From positions 1 to 25,889 of the forward strand of contig JABCPU010000806.1 of assembly GCA_016800925.1 (NCBI GenBank): 25,889 nt of DNA, written 5' to 3'. Positions within the stretch are counted from its first letter, which is position 1; each line of letters begins with the position of its first letter. Positions 9,412-20,500 of the stretch are shown one piece after another. The notes under the pieces were generated by a model. The model had not been told where the DNA came from and did not search any database. It worked only from the letters and a program-made list of their open reading frames with translations. A program made the position numbers and the translations under genes. The DNA comes from Suillus spraguei. Lineage: Eukaryota > Basidiomycota > Agaricomycetes > Boletales > Suillaceae.

Positions 9412-12400
9412 TTGGTACATGATGCTAATGTTTGCGCATCACCATTTAGAAATATAGAACAGACCACCCCAGAACGCGATCGTCGATCACAGCGCGAACT
9501 GGAAAGACTTGATCGACTTCAGATGACTTCCCCTAGCAGGCGCAATCGTCATTATGCTATCCATACCAATCAGAACAGATCCGCTGCTCCTGTACAGCCA
9601 AATTTCATGCCAGCTGCACCTGTTATGCAGCCTCCTTACTTTGCACATCAACCGCTGCCAGTTGCGCAATATCCTGCTGCCGAATGCAATCGAACATGTG
9701 TTGCATGCTCATCGTCCTCCTGTTGATTATAATGCACGTTTGAATGACCAGACAAATGCTGCTCACAACAACAGACGTTGTCAGCGTAATGTTCGTCGAC
9801 AGCAGGACAGACAGGAGATAAGACAGCAGGTGCAAGCAGAGCTCATGGCAGCACAGATACAGCCTCCACATATACCTCATATTCCTAACGAACCTGTTCA
9901 GCCTATTCAACCCGCACCTCCTGTGCCTCCTGTGTATGGTCCTATTCATTATGAGGGTGCAGTTGGTCCTCACAACTTTGATAATCCCCTCCAATACTTT
10001 GCACATCCTGTACAACCTGTACCTGCACCACCTGAACCTGATAATCATGACCAGTTCAATGTCCAGTTTCGGCAGCAGCTTGAGGCAGAGCGCATTAGAA
10101 ATGACTTGCTTGAAAGACAAGCACAGAATGAATTTCTTCACCAGCAGCAGCAGATTCAGCATCAGTTGCAGCAGCAAGAAGCTGAGCGTCTCCGTAGACA
10201 GGCCCAAAATGATCTGGCAGCCTTTCACTTGATGCAGCAGCAAGCTGCACAGGGAAACGAAAACCATGCTTTGCATCAGCAGCAAATAGCTGAGATAATT
10301 GCTAGACATGCTGAGAATGCTCGATGTGAACAGCCGCAAGAAGCTGAATTGATGAATCGACAGCACCAAGGCCCTCAGAACTTTGATGATCCTCACATGC
10401 CTAATCCTATGCCACCCAGAAATAATGTACCAGCACAGGAGGCATTTCGAAGACAGCAGATCCAATGGCAATTGCGCCAGCAAGAAGCCAGGAGGATCAA
10501 TAGAGAGGCTGAGAGAATCATCAATAGAGAGGCTGAGGAGGCTCTTCACCAACAGCAGCAGCAAGTTCGGCAACAGCAGATGCAGCAGCAGATGCAACAG
10601 CAAATGCAGCAGCAATGCAGCAGCAAGAAGCTGGGCAGGTCAATATACAGAGTCAGCATGCTCTTGAACAGCAGCAGCAGGAACAGGAACAGCACACCAG
10701 ATGGGATCAGGATCGTCTATGAGCAACACAACAGGAAGAGGAGCGTGTTAATAGACGAGCTCAGGATCGTCAGCGAGCAAGTCAACAGGAAGAAGCACAT
10801 CACAACCGTGAGGAGCAGAGAGTTCATGAGCGGCAGGAGTGTCTTGAGGAGGCACTACATGAATATAACGATCCATTATCTGAACGGCAACATGCAGAAG
10901 ATGAGGAAAGAAGAAGAACTCAGCAAGAAGAACAACGCCAAGAGCGTGAAGCAGAGGATGACCAGCGTATCAATCAGGTCATTCCTGTTCCTGATGGAGC
11001 CCAAGCATATACGGAACCGATAAACCATCACACTCTTGGTCCTCTTAACGTAGAGTGCCCCAAATGTCATGCACTTCACTTTGCATGTGAAAGACTGTCC
11101 AACTCCTCTTTACGAAATCCTTGCTTTGGTATGTGCTGCTTGCAGGGCCAAGTCAGCCTTCCCCCATTTCCAGCATGGCCACCTGAGCTAGAGCGGGCCT
11201 ATGCGGACAGAACATTTGTGTCCAAAATTCGCCAGTCCAACAGTGCTCTTGCATTTACCTCTGTTGGTGTCAATATCGAGGATCGTGCTCTTCAAGGATC
11301 TGGCCCAAATGCTTTTCGTATTCATGGTTCTCTTCACCATCTCATGGGCAGTCTTTTGCCTCCAGAAGGTGTCCAGCCTTCATATGCTCAACTTTATATA
11401 TACGACTCTGAAGAAGCCACCAACATATGCACCACCCGCCCTGGAAATGAAGGCCTCGATCCTCGGATTCTCAGAGATCTGCATGATATGTTGCATTGCA
11501 ACCACCCATATGCCGCTGTGTATAAGCAGGCATATCAAGTCATGTGAGAGAAGCCTCCAGAGGAGCAGACAGACCTTTCTATGCTTATTCATTTCCAGCC
11601 AGGCACAGATGATCGAAGATATAATCTTCCCACTGCCAATGATATTGCTGGAATTCTTCCTGGAGATGGATCCGAGGAGGTGCGTCATGCACACGACATT
11701 ATCGTATATTATCAAGGCGGTCCGCTTCGGCGCATAAGTCAACTTAGCCATGCATACGCCTGTCTTCATTATGTCACTCTCTTTCCTAAGGGAGAGGATG
11801 GCTGGGACCTCTACATTGATATGATCGTTCCTGTGGGTGGGCGTGCACGTGCAAAAAAAGTGACTCAGCTGCTGTATTACGCCTTTCGACTTCATCCCCG
11901 CCCCCCTCGCCTGGATCACAATAACATCTTTCGTGGTGGAAGGCTGTTCCAGCAGTATGTGGTTGATGCTTGGGCATCAATCGAGCAGAGCAGACTCAAC
12001 TGGATAAGAAACAATCAGAAGAAGCTCAGGGCTGACTGCTACCGAGGGCTGACAGATAATGTTTTCAATGATGGAGTGGGCAATTTAGCTGAGACAGGTC
12101 GTTCCATAATCCTTCCCTCCTCTCATAATGGAAGCCCTCGGTATATGCAGCAGCTGCTGCAGGACTCCCTGGCCATCTGCCGTGCCTGCAAGAAGCCTGA
12201 TCTTTTCCTGACGATGACTGCCAATGGAAGCTGGCCTGAGATTACTGAGAATCTCCTTCCAGGTAAAGAGACGTATTTGATGCATTATTATGACATGATC
12301 CTGACGAGTTTTCTTATGTAGGTCAGAGTGCTGTGGACCTGTCCAGACTTGGTTGCTCGCGTATTTTACCAGAAGCAGAAGGCTCTCTTGAAGAAGGTTC

Positions 12401-15323
12401 GCGATGGCTACTACAGCAAGGTTGCGGGATTGGTGTACACCATTGAATATCAGAAGCATGGCCTGCCTCACATGCACCTTCTCATCTTCCTGGATCCAGA
12501 TCACAAGATTCGCACTGTGGAACAGATCGACTCCTTCATCTCCGCCCAAATCCATGACAGAAATGTCCATCCACAACTCTATGAGGCCGTACAAAAATAC
12601 ATGCTCCATGGCCCCTGCACTATGCAGCGTTGCTTGGAGAATAAAAAGTGCAAGAAGCGTTATCCAAAGTCTTTCACTCCCCAGACATTGATGAAGGAGG
12701 ACGGCTATCCAGAGTATGCCAGGCCAGACAATGGTCACACCATCCAAAAAAATGATGACATCTTCACCAACAAAGATGTCGTTCCCCACCCCCCGCAACT
12801 GCTGGTAGAATTCAACTGCCACATCAATCTCGAAGTCTGTGCTTCTATCAAGTCGGTCAAATACATCCACAAGTACATCTACAAGGGAAATGACCGTGCC
12901 ACATTGGAGATGACAGGACCGGTGGATGAGGTCAAAACCTATCTTGACTCCAGATACATCAGCTCCACTGAGGCCGCATGGCACATCTTTGAGTTTGGAA
13001 TGCACCTTGAATGGCCCTCTGTCTATCGCTTGCCAGTCCACCTCCCAGATGAACACATGGTGTTTTATGATCCTGAAGATAATGCACAGGATGTTCTTGA
13101 GCGCGCAGCAACCAAGGAGACTTGCCTCACTGGATGGTTCAAGGCTAACTCCAATAATGTCTTGGTGGCTGCTGGAGCCCACGACCACCTCTACCAGGAC
13201 TTCTCCTCAAGATTCGTATGGAACAAGACGGCATGGAAGATACGCCAACACAGAATAGCGATTGGAAGGATGTACTCTGCTGCACCCGGCTCCGGAGAGC
13301 GCTTCTACCTGAGATTGCTTTTGACTGTAGTAAAAGGTATGGTCCTGATGTCAATTTTTATCAATAAAACTTACCATGTCTTCAAGGGGCCACCTCCTAT
13401 GAGAACCTTCAGACAGTTGATGGTGTCTTATGCGACACTTTCAAGGAGGCATATCAGCGCAGGGGTCTGCTTGAGGATGATAATGAATGGATCCAGTGCT
13501 TGCAGGATGCCTCTCATATGAGCACTGGACATGGCATGCGCAACCTCTTTGCCATCATCCTCATACACTGCAACCCTACAGACCCCAGTGATCTTTGGAA
13601 CCACTTCAAGGAGAATCTCTGCAATGATCTGCGCCACCGCCTATCACGCGTCCCATTCAGCATCCCCGACCCTACAGATGAAGAGGTTCATGACTATGGT
13701 CTCTATCTCATTGATGGCATGCTCCGCAAAAATGGAAAGTCTTTGCAAGCGATCCCTCAGATGCCTGTACCTCAAATGGCAGCAAGATGGGGGGCCATGC
13801 AGGGAAATCAGCTCATTGCCGAGCAGCTCCAATATAACCAGGAGGAGCTCCAGCAGATGGTGAACCCAGGAGTGCTTTCTCTTAATCAGGAGCAGAGGAC
13901 AGTCTTTGATGCAGTGGTCGATGATGCCATGCAACGTAATGAACAAAGACCTGGACATTCATACTTTGTCCACAGTGCAGGTGGATGTGGAAAGACATAT
14001 CTCTGCAAGCTCATTGCTTCAAAGCTCCGTGCTGAAGGCAAGATTGTCCTATGCGTGGCTTCCTCTGGAATCACTTCTCTCCTCCTGCCAGGCAGACGCA
14101 CGGCTCATTCTCGATTCAAAATTCCAATTCCCATCAATGAGGACAGCTCCTGCAACATCAAGAAAGGAGATGTCGTGCATGAGCTTCTCAAGGCCACCTC
14201 TCTCATCATCTGCGATGAAATTCCTATGCTACACCGTCACAATCTGGAATGCCTTGATCGCTCATTGCACGACCTTCTGAACGTCGATGCTGATTTTGGA
14301 GGAATGACGATGCTCTTTGGAGGAGACTTCAGACAGACCCTGCCGGTGGTGCCTCATGGATGCAGGGAGCAGATAGTGGGCGCTACATTTTGCAGATCTC
14401 GCATCTGGCCAAGGCTTCGCATCTTCCACCTAAAGACAAATATGCGGCTTGGCCAAGACCCCGCCTCTGATGAATTTGCAAAGTGGCTTCTTGAGATTGG
14501 AGCTGGGAAGGGCACACATGCAGATGGAACAGTCGCCCTTCCGATTCATATGCGCTGCCCTGACAATGATATCCGCTCTCTCATCAATGCCCTATACTCT
14601 CCTATTCTGCTCCCTGGGCATCCTCCTGTGAATGATTTCTTCTTCCTGGAACATACCATCCTCTCCGCAAAGAACACTGATGTGGACGAAATCAATGCCA
14701 ACATTCTTGAATCATTCCCTGGAGATAAAGCGGTCTTCACCAGCGCAGACTCAATCACTGAGAAGGACTACGACTACATCCCACCAGAGTACCTTCATAC
14801 TCTCACGCCATCAGGGTTCCCTTTGCACAAATTGGAACTCAAAGTGGGTGTTCCTCTCATGTCGTTGCGCAACTTGGACCCCACCAATGGCCTCTATAAC
14901 GGAACTAGGATGATCCTCCTGTCTTGGACCACGCACGTCCTCAGGTGTCGTATTCTTAGAGATGGAGTTGATGAAGCTCATCAAGACGATCAGAACACTG
15001 TCCTAATCCCCCGCATGACGCTGGATGCCACATCTGAAGACAACCCTATCCCTTTCAAGCGTCGCCAATTCCCCGTTCGTCTTGCATTCGCTATGACAAT
15101 CAACAAGGCTTAAGGTCAAAGTGTGAAGTGGGTTGGGCTGGATTTGCGGACTCCCGTGTTCAGTCATGGACAGCTGTATGTGGCTTTGTCTCGCTGCACT
15201 CACCCAGAGAGAGTGCGTGCCATCTTTCCAGAGCATGAAGAAGGGTCAAAGACGACCAATGTGGTGTATACAGAAGTGCTGAGAGGACTTAGAGATAGAG
15301 ATGATATGGAGGTTGAGGATTGA
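9412..15323 (+). pseudogene. Helitron RepHel protein (HUH Rep plus Pif1 helicase), broken
   Basis: The product would nick and unwind DNA for rolling-circle transposition. In order: a Gln/Glu-rich region with coiled-coil character (9412-11040), a Cys motif CPKCHALHF...CC (11056-11145), the Helitron-like N domain, the Rep HUH motif HMH (12469-12477), the two catalytic Tyr in KYIHKYIYKG (12862 and 12874), then the helicase with Walker A AGGCGKT (13977-13997), Walker B ICDE (14205-14220), GGDFRQ, and the final GQLYVALSR. Two introns fit the protein: 12263-12321 and 13337-13386. Damage: frameshift near 9682, frameshift in the CAG tract near 10615, TGA at 10720-10722, TGA at 11545-11547, one extra T near 12337, and TAA at 15111-15113 just before the last helicase motif. 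Catalytic motifs themselves are intact, so inactivation seems recent. Confidence 0.9.
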
Positions 15324-15326
15324 TTG

Positions 15327-15488
15327 ATGTATATTGATGTACTTTTATATAGAGGACCGAATGTATAGTGCACTTTTAGATGGTGCAGTAGATTTTAGTT
15401 TTAGTTTTCTTGAAATGCTGCTCAAAATGTACATGTCTGTTTTAAAATCCACTATGATTGCGAATAAGTTAAGGTGCACAAAGTAGTG
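15327..15488. other. Helitron 3' flank, T-rich
   Basis: This stretch between the last helicase codon and the hairpin array is T-rich with no gene. It may hold the 3' untranslated region of the Helitron transcript. Confidence 0.3.
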
Positions 15489-15571
15489 ATTATTAGGATG
15501 AAGCCAAGGCCAGAAAGCCAAAAAGAGTGCTTCGCACTCTTTTTGGCTTTCTGTGCCTTGGGCAAAAGTGA
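15489..15571. repeat. Hairpin repeat copy 1, loop TTC
   Basis: This is the first of three tandem units, each starting ATTATT(A/G)GGATGAAGCC. The inner stem is a perfect 20 bp (15511-15530 with 15534-15553) around a 3-nt TTC loop. An outer 7-bp CCAAGGC/GCCTTGG stem continues it past a single bulged T. This is a very strong structure. Confidence 0.93.
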
Positions 15572-15649
15572 ATTATTGGGATGAAGCCAAGGCCAGGAAG
15601 GCAAAAAGAGTGCGAAGCACTCTTTTGCTTCCTGTGCTTGGGCAACAGA
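15572..15649. repeat. Hairpin repeat copy 2, loop GAA
   Basis: This is the second tandem unit. It has the same layout, but the loop is GAA, the reverse complement of the loop in copy 1. The stem has small bulges because the left side carries an extra G and A. Confidence 0.9.
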
Positions 15650-15725
15650 ATTATTAGGATGAAGCCTTGGCCAGGGAGCAAAAGGAGTGCGAAGCACTCC
15701 TTTTGCTTCCTGTGCCGAAGGCACA
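15650..15725. repeat. Hairpin repeat copy 3, loop GAA
   Basis: This is the third tandem unit, with loop GAA and stem core AGCAAAAGGAGTGC. Several substitutions relative to copies 1 and 2 occur in pairs that keep base pairing (AAAGAGTGC with GCACTCTTT, but AAGGAGTGC with GCACTCCTT). Confidence 0.9.
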
Positions 15726-15803
15726 ACGGGTGGTGGACTCGTTAGTACTTACTTTGCCATTGTCACGCTGCACAGCCACAACATAAGCCTGAAAGTTCAG
15801 TAA

Positions 15804-15932
15804 AAAGCCTACTACTCATTCAGAAATGCGAATCAAAAAAATCTGTTCCAGTCAATTGTCCGCACACTTAGTACGAACAATCCACTGGAACAGATTTTCT
15901 TGATTCGCATTTCTGAATGAGTAGTAGGCTTT
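15804..15932. repeat. Foldback element with 49-bp inverted repeats
   Basis: The arms 15804-15852 and 15884-15932 are reverse complements with one mismatch, separated by 31 nt. The shape is that of a foldback or miniature inverted-repeat element. I see no obvious target-site duplication. It lies about 90 bp upstream of the mitochondrial recycling factor start, so it is likely in or next to that gene's promoter. It is immediately followed by CTAA. Confidence 0.88.
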
Positions 15933-15953
15933 CTAACACAAATGTCACGAAAA

Positions 15954-15990
15954 GTCATGTGATGTACATGTATTTGCATGAGGTCTATCT
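15954..15990 (-). repeat. 37-bp short repeat, right of the Helitron
   Basis: This is the inverted partner of 8047-8083 (33 of 37 identical). It lies between the foldback element and the start codon at 16023, so it would be in the promoter or 5' leader of the recycling factor gene. Confidence 0.7.
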
Positions 15991-16022
15991 TGGGTTGTTC
16001 CGAGTTTACAGTTGTACCGATC

Positions 16023-16961
16023 ATGTCACTACCCGGCGCTGTGCGGCTGGCTGCCTCCTCCTCGTCAAGGGCTGTGTCTCGTAGTAACCTTCGGTTTCCC
16101 AGTTCGACACAGAGCAGTTTCATACACAATGCCATTTCTCGGTCACCGAAAAAAACACCATCATACATCCGACATTACGCCTCGAAGTCCAAGGTGAAAT
16201 CTACTGCAGACTTAATCCCCGGGTCCAAACTGGCTCTTACTTCTGAGGTCGCTCGTTTGGAATATGGAAAATCTGAGGCGAAGATGAGTGCCGCTGTCGA
16301 GTGGTACCGCAAAGAGGTAGCTGGCCTAGAGACTCGTGCAAGTGGTCGCGTCACCCCAGCCCTTCTCTCGCCAGTACGCATAGAACTTTCAGGCAAAGGA
16401 AAGGACCTTGTAAAACTCGAGGAAGTGGCCACCATTGGCGTTCGAGATGGCTCAGCCTTGATTATCACGGTGTTTGAGGAACATGTGAGTACCTCGTCGT
16501 GGTTAGGCTTGGGGACATTCACTTATGGGTGCACCAGTAGAATTTAAAAGCAGTAGAACAGGCCCTATATGCTGCAAAACTACCAAATATCGTTCCTCAG
16601 AGACAGGATTCCAGGACAGTCAAGATTCCCATACCTAGGTCGCTTCCTTCATCTTCCTGTGGCATGGTCGCTCATCATTTCTCTTTTAGGCCCACTGTCG
16701 AAGCCCGCAATGCACTGACTGCGACTGCTCAACGAATGGCAGAGGATGCTCGTGTGCAACTTCGAAAAATACAACAGGCTAGTGTCAAGAAGGGCGATTT
16801 CAAAAAGCACTCAGTTGAGCTCGAAGAAGTGAGTCTGATTTGCTTTTGACTTCATCCTTTTATCTTATCCGGACTGATAGTTCCAGAAGCTCGTGGATAG
16901 GAATACCGCTGAAGTAGATAAAATTCTTACACATATGAAGAAATCAACTGGGGCCCGGTAG
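16023..16961 (+). CDS. Mitochondrial ribosome recycling factor
   Basis: The product releases mitochondrial ribosomes from mRNA after termination, together with the mitochondrial EF-G2-type factor. Exons are 16023-16484, 16541-16638, 16690-16828 and 16887-16961; introns are 56, 51 and 58 nt and all keep frame, giving 257 residues. The first 50 residues are rich in Ser, Arg and Ala without acidic residues, as in a mitochondrial presequence. The conserved RRF domain follows, with SGRVTPALLSPVRIE-like text, IPIPR, QRMAEDARVQLRKIQ and the closing helix LVDRNTAEVDKIL. An upstream in-frame ATG exists at 15978, but 16023 gives the cleaner presequence. The family is named RRF1 in yeast and MRRF in animals. 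The gene appears intact and converges on the SNF2 gene. Confidence 0.93.
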
Positions 16962-17545
16962 GGTATCCGGAGGAGTCGTACTCTGACAACACACCTCACC
17001 AGCTGTATCTGTTAATGTTATCAATGGTACACTAATTCAAGGTTCACGATGCCAACATTCCATATACGATAAGAATTTTTCAGCATTATAGGTGAAGCCG
17101 GAAAAGGCGATGGTAGCCACTGTACAGGGTCACTGCATGGATCCCGTACGCTCTTGGTTACGGAAATGAAAATCTGATATCCATGGCGCAGCTGCGCAGG
17201 GGTAAGAGTGTTGGTTTTGACTGCGCTCTAGACTTCACGTGCAACGAGCATAAGGCAGTTTGATGAACTTGAACGACAAACGATTTCGATGGCCAATAAC
17301 GCTGCTACAATTGTAGCTACACATGGTTTATAAACACATGAACTGCAATACGAGTGCACTAATAATTATTTACTGAGAACTGAAAAGATCGACGGGATCT
17401 AAGGTATAACATCTGCGAGTATAGTCTACAAGTTCAGTGAATTAGGATAATGGTAACCGTCAGAACACTTTTACAATAGCACTAGTAGCAGGAAAAGAAT
17501 GAAGCAGATAATATAAAAATTGATTACGCAGTCCTGCGCCTCTCA
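16962..17545. other. Convergent intergenic region
   Basis: This is about 580 bp between two facing stop codons. I see no open frame with recognisable content and no tRNA (no acceptable box B sequence). It must hold both 3' ends. Confidence 0.5.
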
Positions 17546-20500
17546 TCAAAGAAGGTTGCCTCGCTGGTCGAGACCAAACACTAGCCCAGTGTGAGCAAGC
17601 ATACAGGAAAATGCAACACGACACGTACAATTTGCTAGTTCACGGACACTCATCCCTGCAATCAGAAATGCTCATTAAGAACGTACCCGAGACTTAGGAC
17701 AAATGCTTACTGCCAATCTTCTTTCCAGAGCCTTCACCAAGGCTGCCATCCGCAAGGTTTCGCTGAAGTTATGCGTTAACAGAGCATAATAAATAAAGTA
17801 CAATTTGCTCTACCTTGCGCTCTTGGAGAGCGAGAACACGATCCTCGACAGTATTGGCAATGACCAACCTGTGCACGAAGACATCTTTTTGTTGACCTAG
17901 ACGGTGGACTCGGTCAAACGCCTGGCTTTCGATCGCTTCGCTCCAGCCAAGATCCAGTGAAATGACACCTGCGAAGAGTCAGAGCGCAGCAATGTAAGAA
18001 ACCAGAGAGGCTTACGATTAGCCCTTGTTAGGTTCAATCCGACACCCCCACATTTCAGGGACATAAGCATGACCTGTGCAGTATTTCCCATCATGAACAC
18101 TCGGACAGCTTGATCCCTTTGACTGCGACTCATGGACCCTTGATACCTAAAACGATCAGATAGGCAGGCACGATGTCATCAGAAGATTCGCACTTGACAT
18201 GGGGTATCTTCTTCTCTGCAAGGAAGTCAGAGACGAGTTTGAGACATTCAGTCCACTGCGATATTATTATGGTCTAAAAATATATCAGCATCACGATTAC
18301 TATATTGCTTGGAAGTCAACCTTGTCGCCAGGATTTTGCTTGGCCCACTTCTCTAGATGCTCCATCATGTGCTAGGAGACGACATTAAAAATGATTTTGG
18401 AGACTAAATGCGACAACCTACATTCATCTTTGTAGAAGGAAGGAAGCGCGACATCATTTTAACCTGACCCATGGAGGTAGGCACCTTCCTGGGGCTCCGG
18501 CCTATGACCACTTGTCTCTCATCTGCATCAAGCTCGTCATCAGACTCAACGACCATCGCACGGCGCGTTCTCAGACGCTTCTTAATGTTGCGCCTGACAT
18601 CCTTCTTTTCTTCATCTTCGCCATCCTCGACAATGAAATCGCTGAGGTCGTCGTCGTCGTCATCATCATCATCTTCTTCTTCTTCCGAGTCACAGATAGC
18701 ACGCCTTTTACGGATGCGCCCGGCCCTGCCTTTGCCCTTGGATCCCCAGAGGATCATATCAGAGATCTCCAGCATCTCGTCATCAGAGGATGCCGATACA
18801 TCCCCTGACAACTCGGCATCAGTGGGTTCGAATGCTTCGCGGATGAAAATAGTATCTGCAGAAATGGGAGCGCGACAACTAGGACCTGCAAAACAAAATG
18901 AACGTAGCAAGAGGGAGTTTGACTTGTGCGACTCACAAGGCTTTTCATTACTATGGTATTTACGAGGGTCCTCCGCGTCTTGGACAAAGGGAGTATTAAG
19001 GACGTTGGCAATGCACTCGCGACAAAAGGTATGACCGCATGCCGTTACGCGTGCCTCGGTGAATGTGTCCATACAGATGGGGCATTCCTCACCATCAGCA
19101 GTAGCATCCAAGGACTATATTCGCGTAAACATCATGAAATCTATTTAACAGTATAAACACACCTCTTTTTCTGCCTGTATACGTGCCAGCGCGCACTGGA
19201 AATACTTTGCTTTCAGCTTCGTCACAAAATCTGATGACACCAATCGAACTGCGCGGGCCAGCTCAGCCTTGAGGTCATGCTCGCCATCCAATTGATCTGC
19301 TGCAACAAGGGCTTCGGAAGTCTCTTGAATAAGGGCGGGGTGAGAGCACACTTGTCGGAGACGCAAGAGCATTACAAGGACTGTGTTTAAACGAGTCATT
19401 AACGACGATTGCGTTAGTGAGTTAGTGAAATGGTGCAGTATGTATACCTTGGTGATAGTTTCTAAATAATTAGCAAATGTCATTTTCAAATTTTCTCTAA
19501 ACAGCACTGTGAGCGACTCACTTCAAGACAGTGCCAGCACGGAGAAAACGATTAAATTTAGCTTGGGAGCGAGCTTCGACCTGGAAGACATGACAGTGAG
19601 CACGACGGAAATTCATTAGCGAGACATACCATCTGGTATATTTCGCGCTCTTCCTGGGAGAACTCTAGTTTCTCCATTTCTACATGTTTCGTGGGAAGTT
19701 CGATGAGTCTCTTGCCGTCCAGCATTGAATCCTTCTTGCGACGCAGCATAATTGATATAAAGATAGCCTGAAGTCTCTTGCTTGCCAATTCAGCTGTGGT
19801 TAGAGCGTGGTTAAGTGAAGGCAAAAACCTTAGACGAACATTTACGTACGATTCTTTTTCTCAATGATGGAGACGTGTCCATTAAACTCACGCCAATCAT
19901 ACCAAGGACGGAAGCGAAGGAAGCGAAATAACGCGTATGCATCAACTAGGCCATTGATGATGGGAGTGCTGTCCGAAACTTAGTGAATAATGGTCTTGAT
20001 GAACGAGATGCTCACCCTGTAAGGCACCAGCGGTAAGTTGTGTCAAGATCGGTGACGCTGCGAGATATCCCTGCAGGGTCGTCAGTATATAGGAGGGTGA
20101 AACATGGTAAGTATTACTTGTGCGCCGGTTGCGAATGTTTTGTGCTTCATCAAGAATAACACGGTACCATTGGATTTGGAAGAGGAGTCCCACTACACCA
20201 AATCAGCTTAGGTGACTGCAATGATCTCCGTGGCTCACATTCTCTCTTTTTCTTCTTACGTTTCTTGTCATCCCCCGAATCGCTTTCGATGAAAGAATTG
20301 GTCTTCTTACGCTTTTGAGCCTTCTGCTTGGCCCTTTCTTCCGCCTCCAGGTCTGGCCATTCTAGTGCAAGAGTCTACGCCCCAGGGTCAGTAATTGATG
20401 AAACATATCACACTCGAACATACATGATAAGTAGTTAACACGACGTCATATTTCATCAGCTCGGCCTTCTTGCGGGGTTTGTTAGAGCCTCAATAGAAGA

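Larger units (their letters stand above)
9040..15725 (+). mobile_element. Degenerate autonomous-type Helitron
   Basis: A long plus-strand coding chain carries the Helitron combination: an N-terminal Cys motif, Helitron-like N domain, HUH replication initiator with two tyrosines, and a C-terminal Pif1-type helicase. The element is inactive because of several stops and frameshifts. Exact termini (5' TC, 3' hairpin plus CTRR between A and T) were not identified. The given limits run from the upstream tandem array to the last of three hairpins downstream and are approximate. Confidence 0.72.

Noticed and set aside
9623..10615. A 330-residue Leu-rich minus-strand frame
   Set aside because: It is the antisense of the CAG-rich Helitron N-terminus; the Leu and Ser runs come from CTG/TGC repeats.
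12085..13188. A 367-residue minus-strand frame
   Set aside because: It lies exactly opposite the HUH Rep domain, which has clear motifs on the plus strand.
15452..15726. Two minus-strand frames with repeated FAL/PSW text
   Set aside because: They are translations of the three hairpin repeats and do not look like a protein.
15924..15936. CTAA after the foldback as a Helitron 3' end
   Set aside because: The stem is far longer than the usual 16-20 bp terminal hairpin and the next base is C rather than the expected T, so the end is unproven.
16962..17545. Possible tRNA between the convergent genes
   Set aside because: No sequence resembling a box B and no cloverleaf could be drawn.
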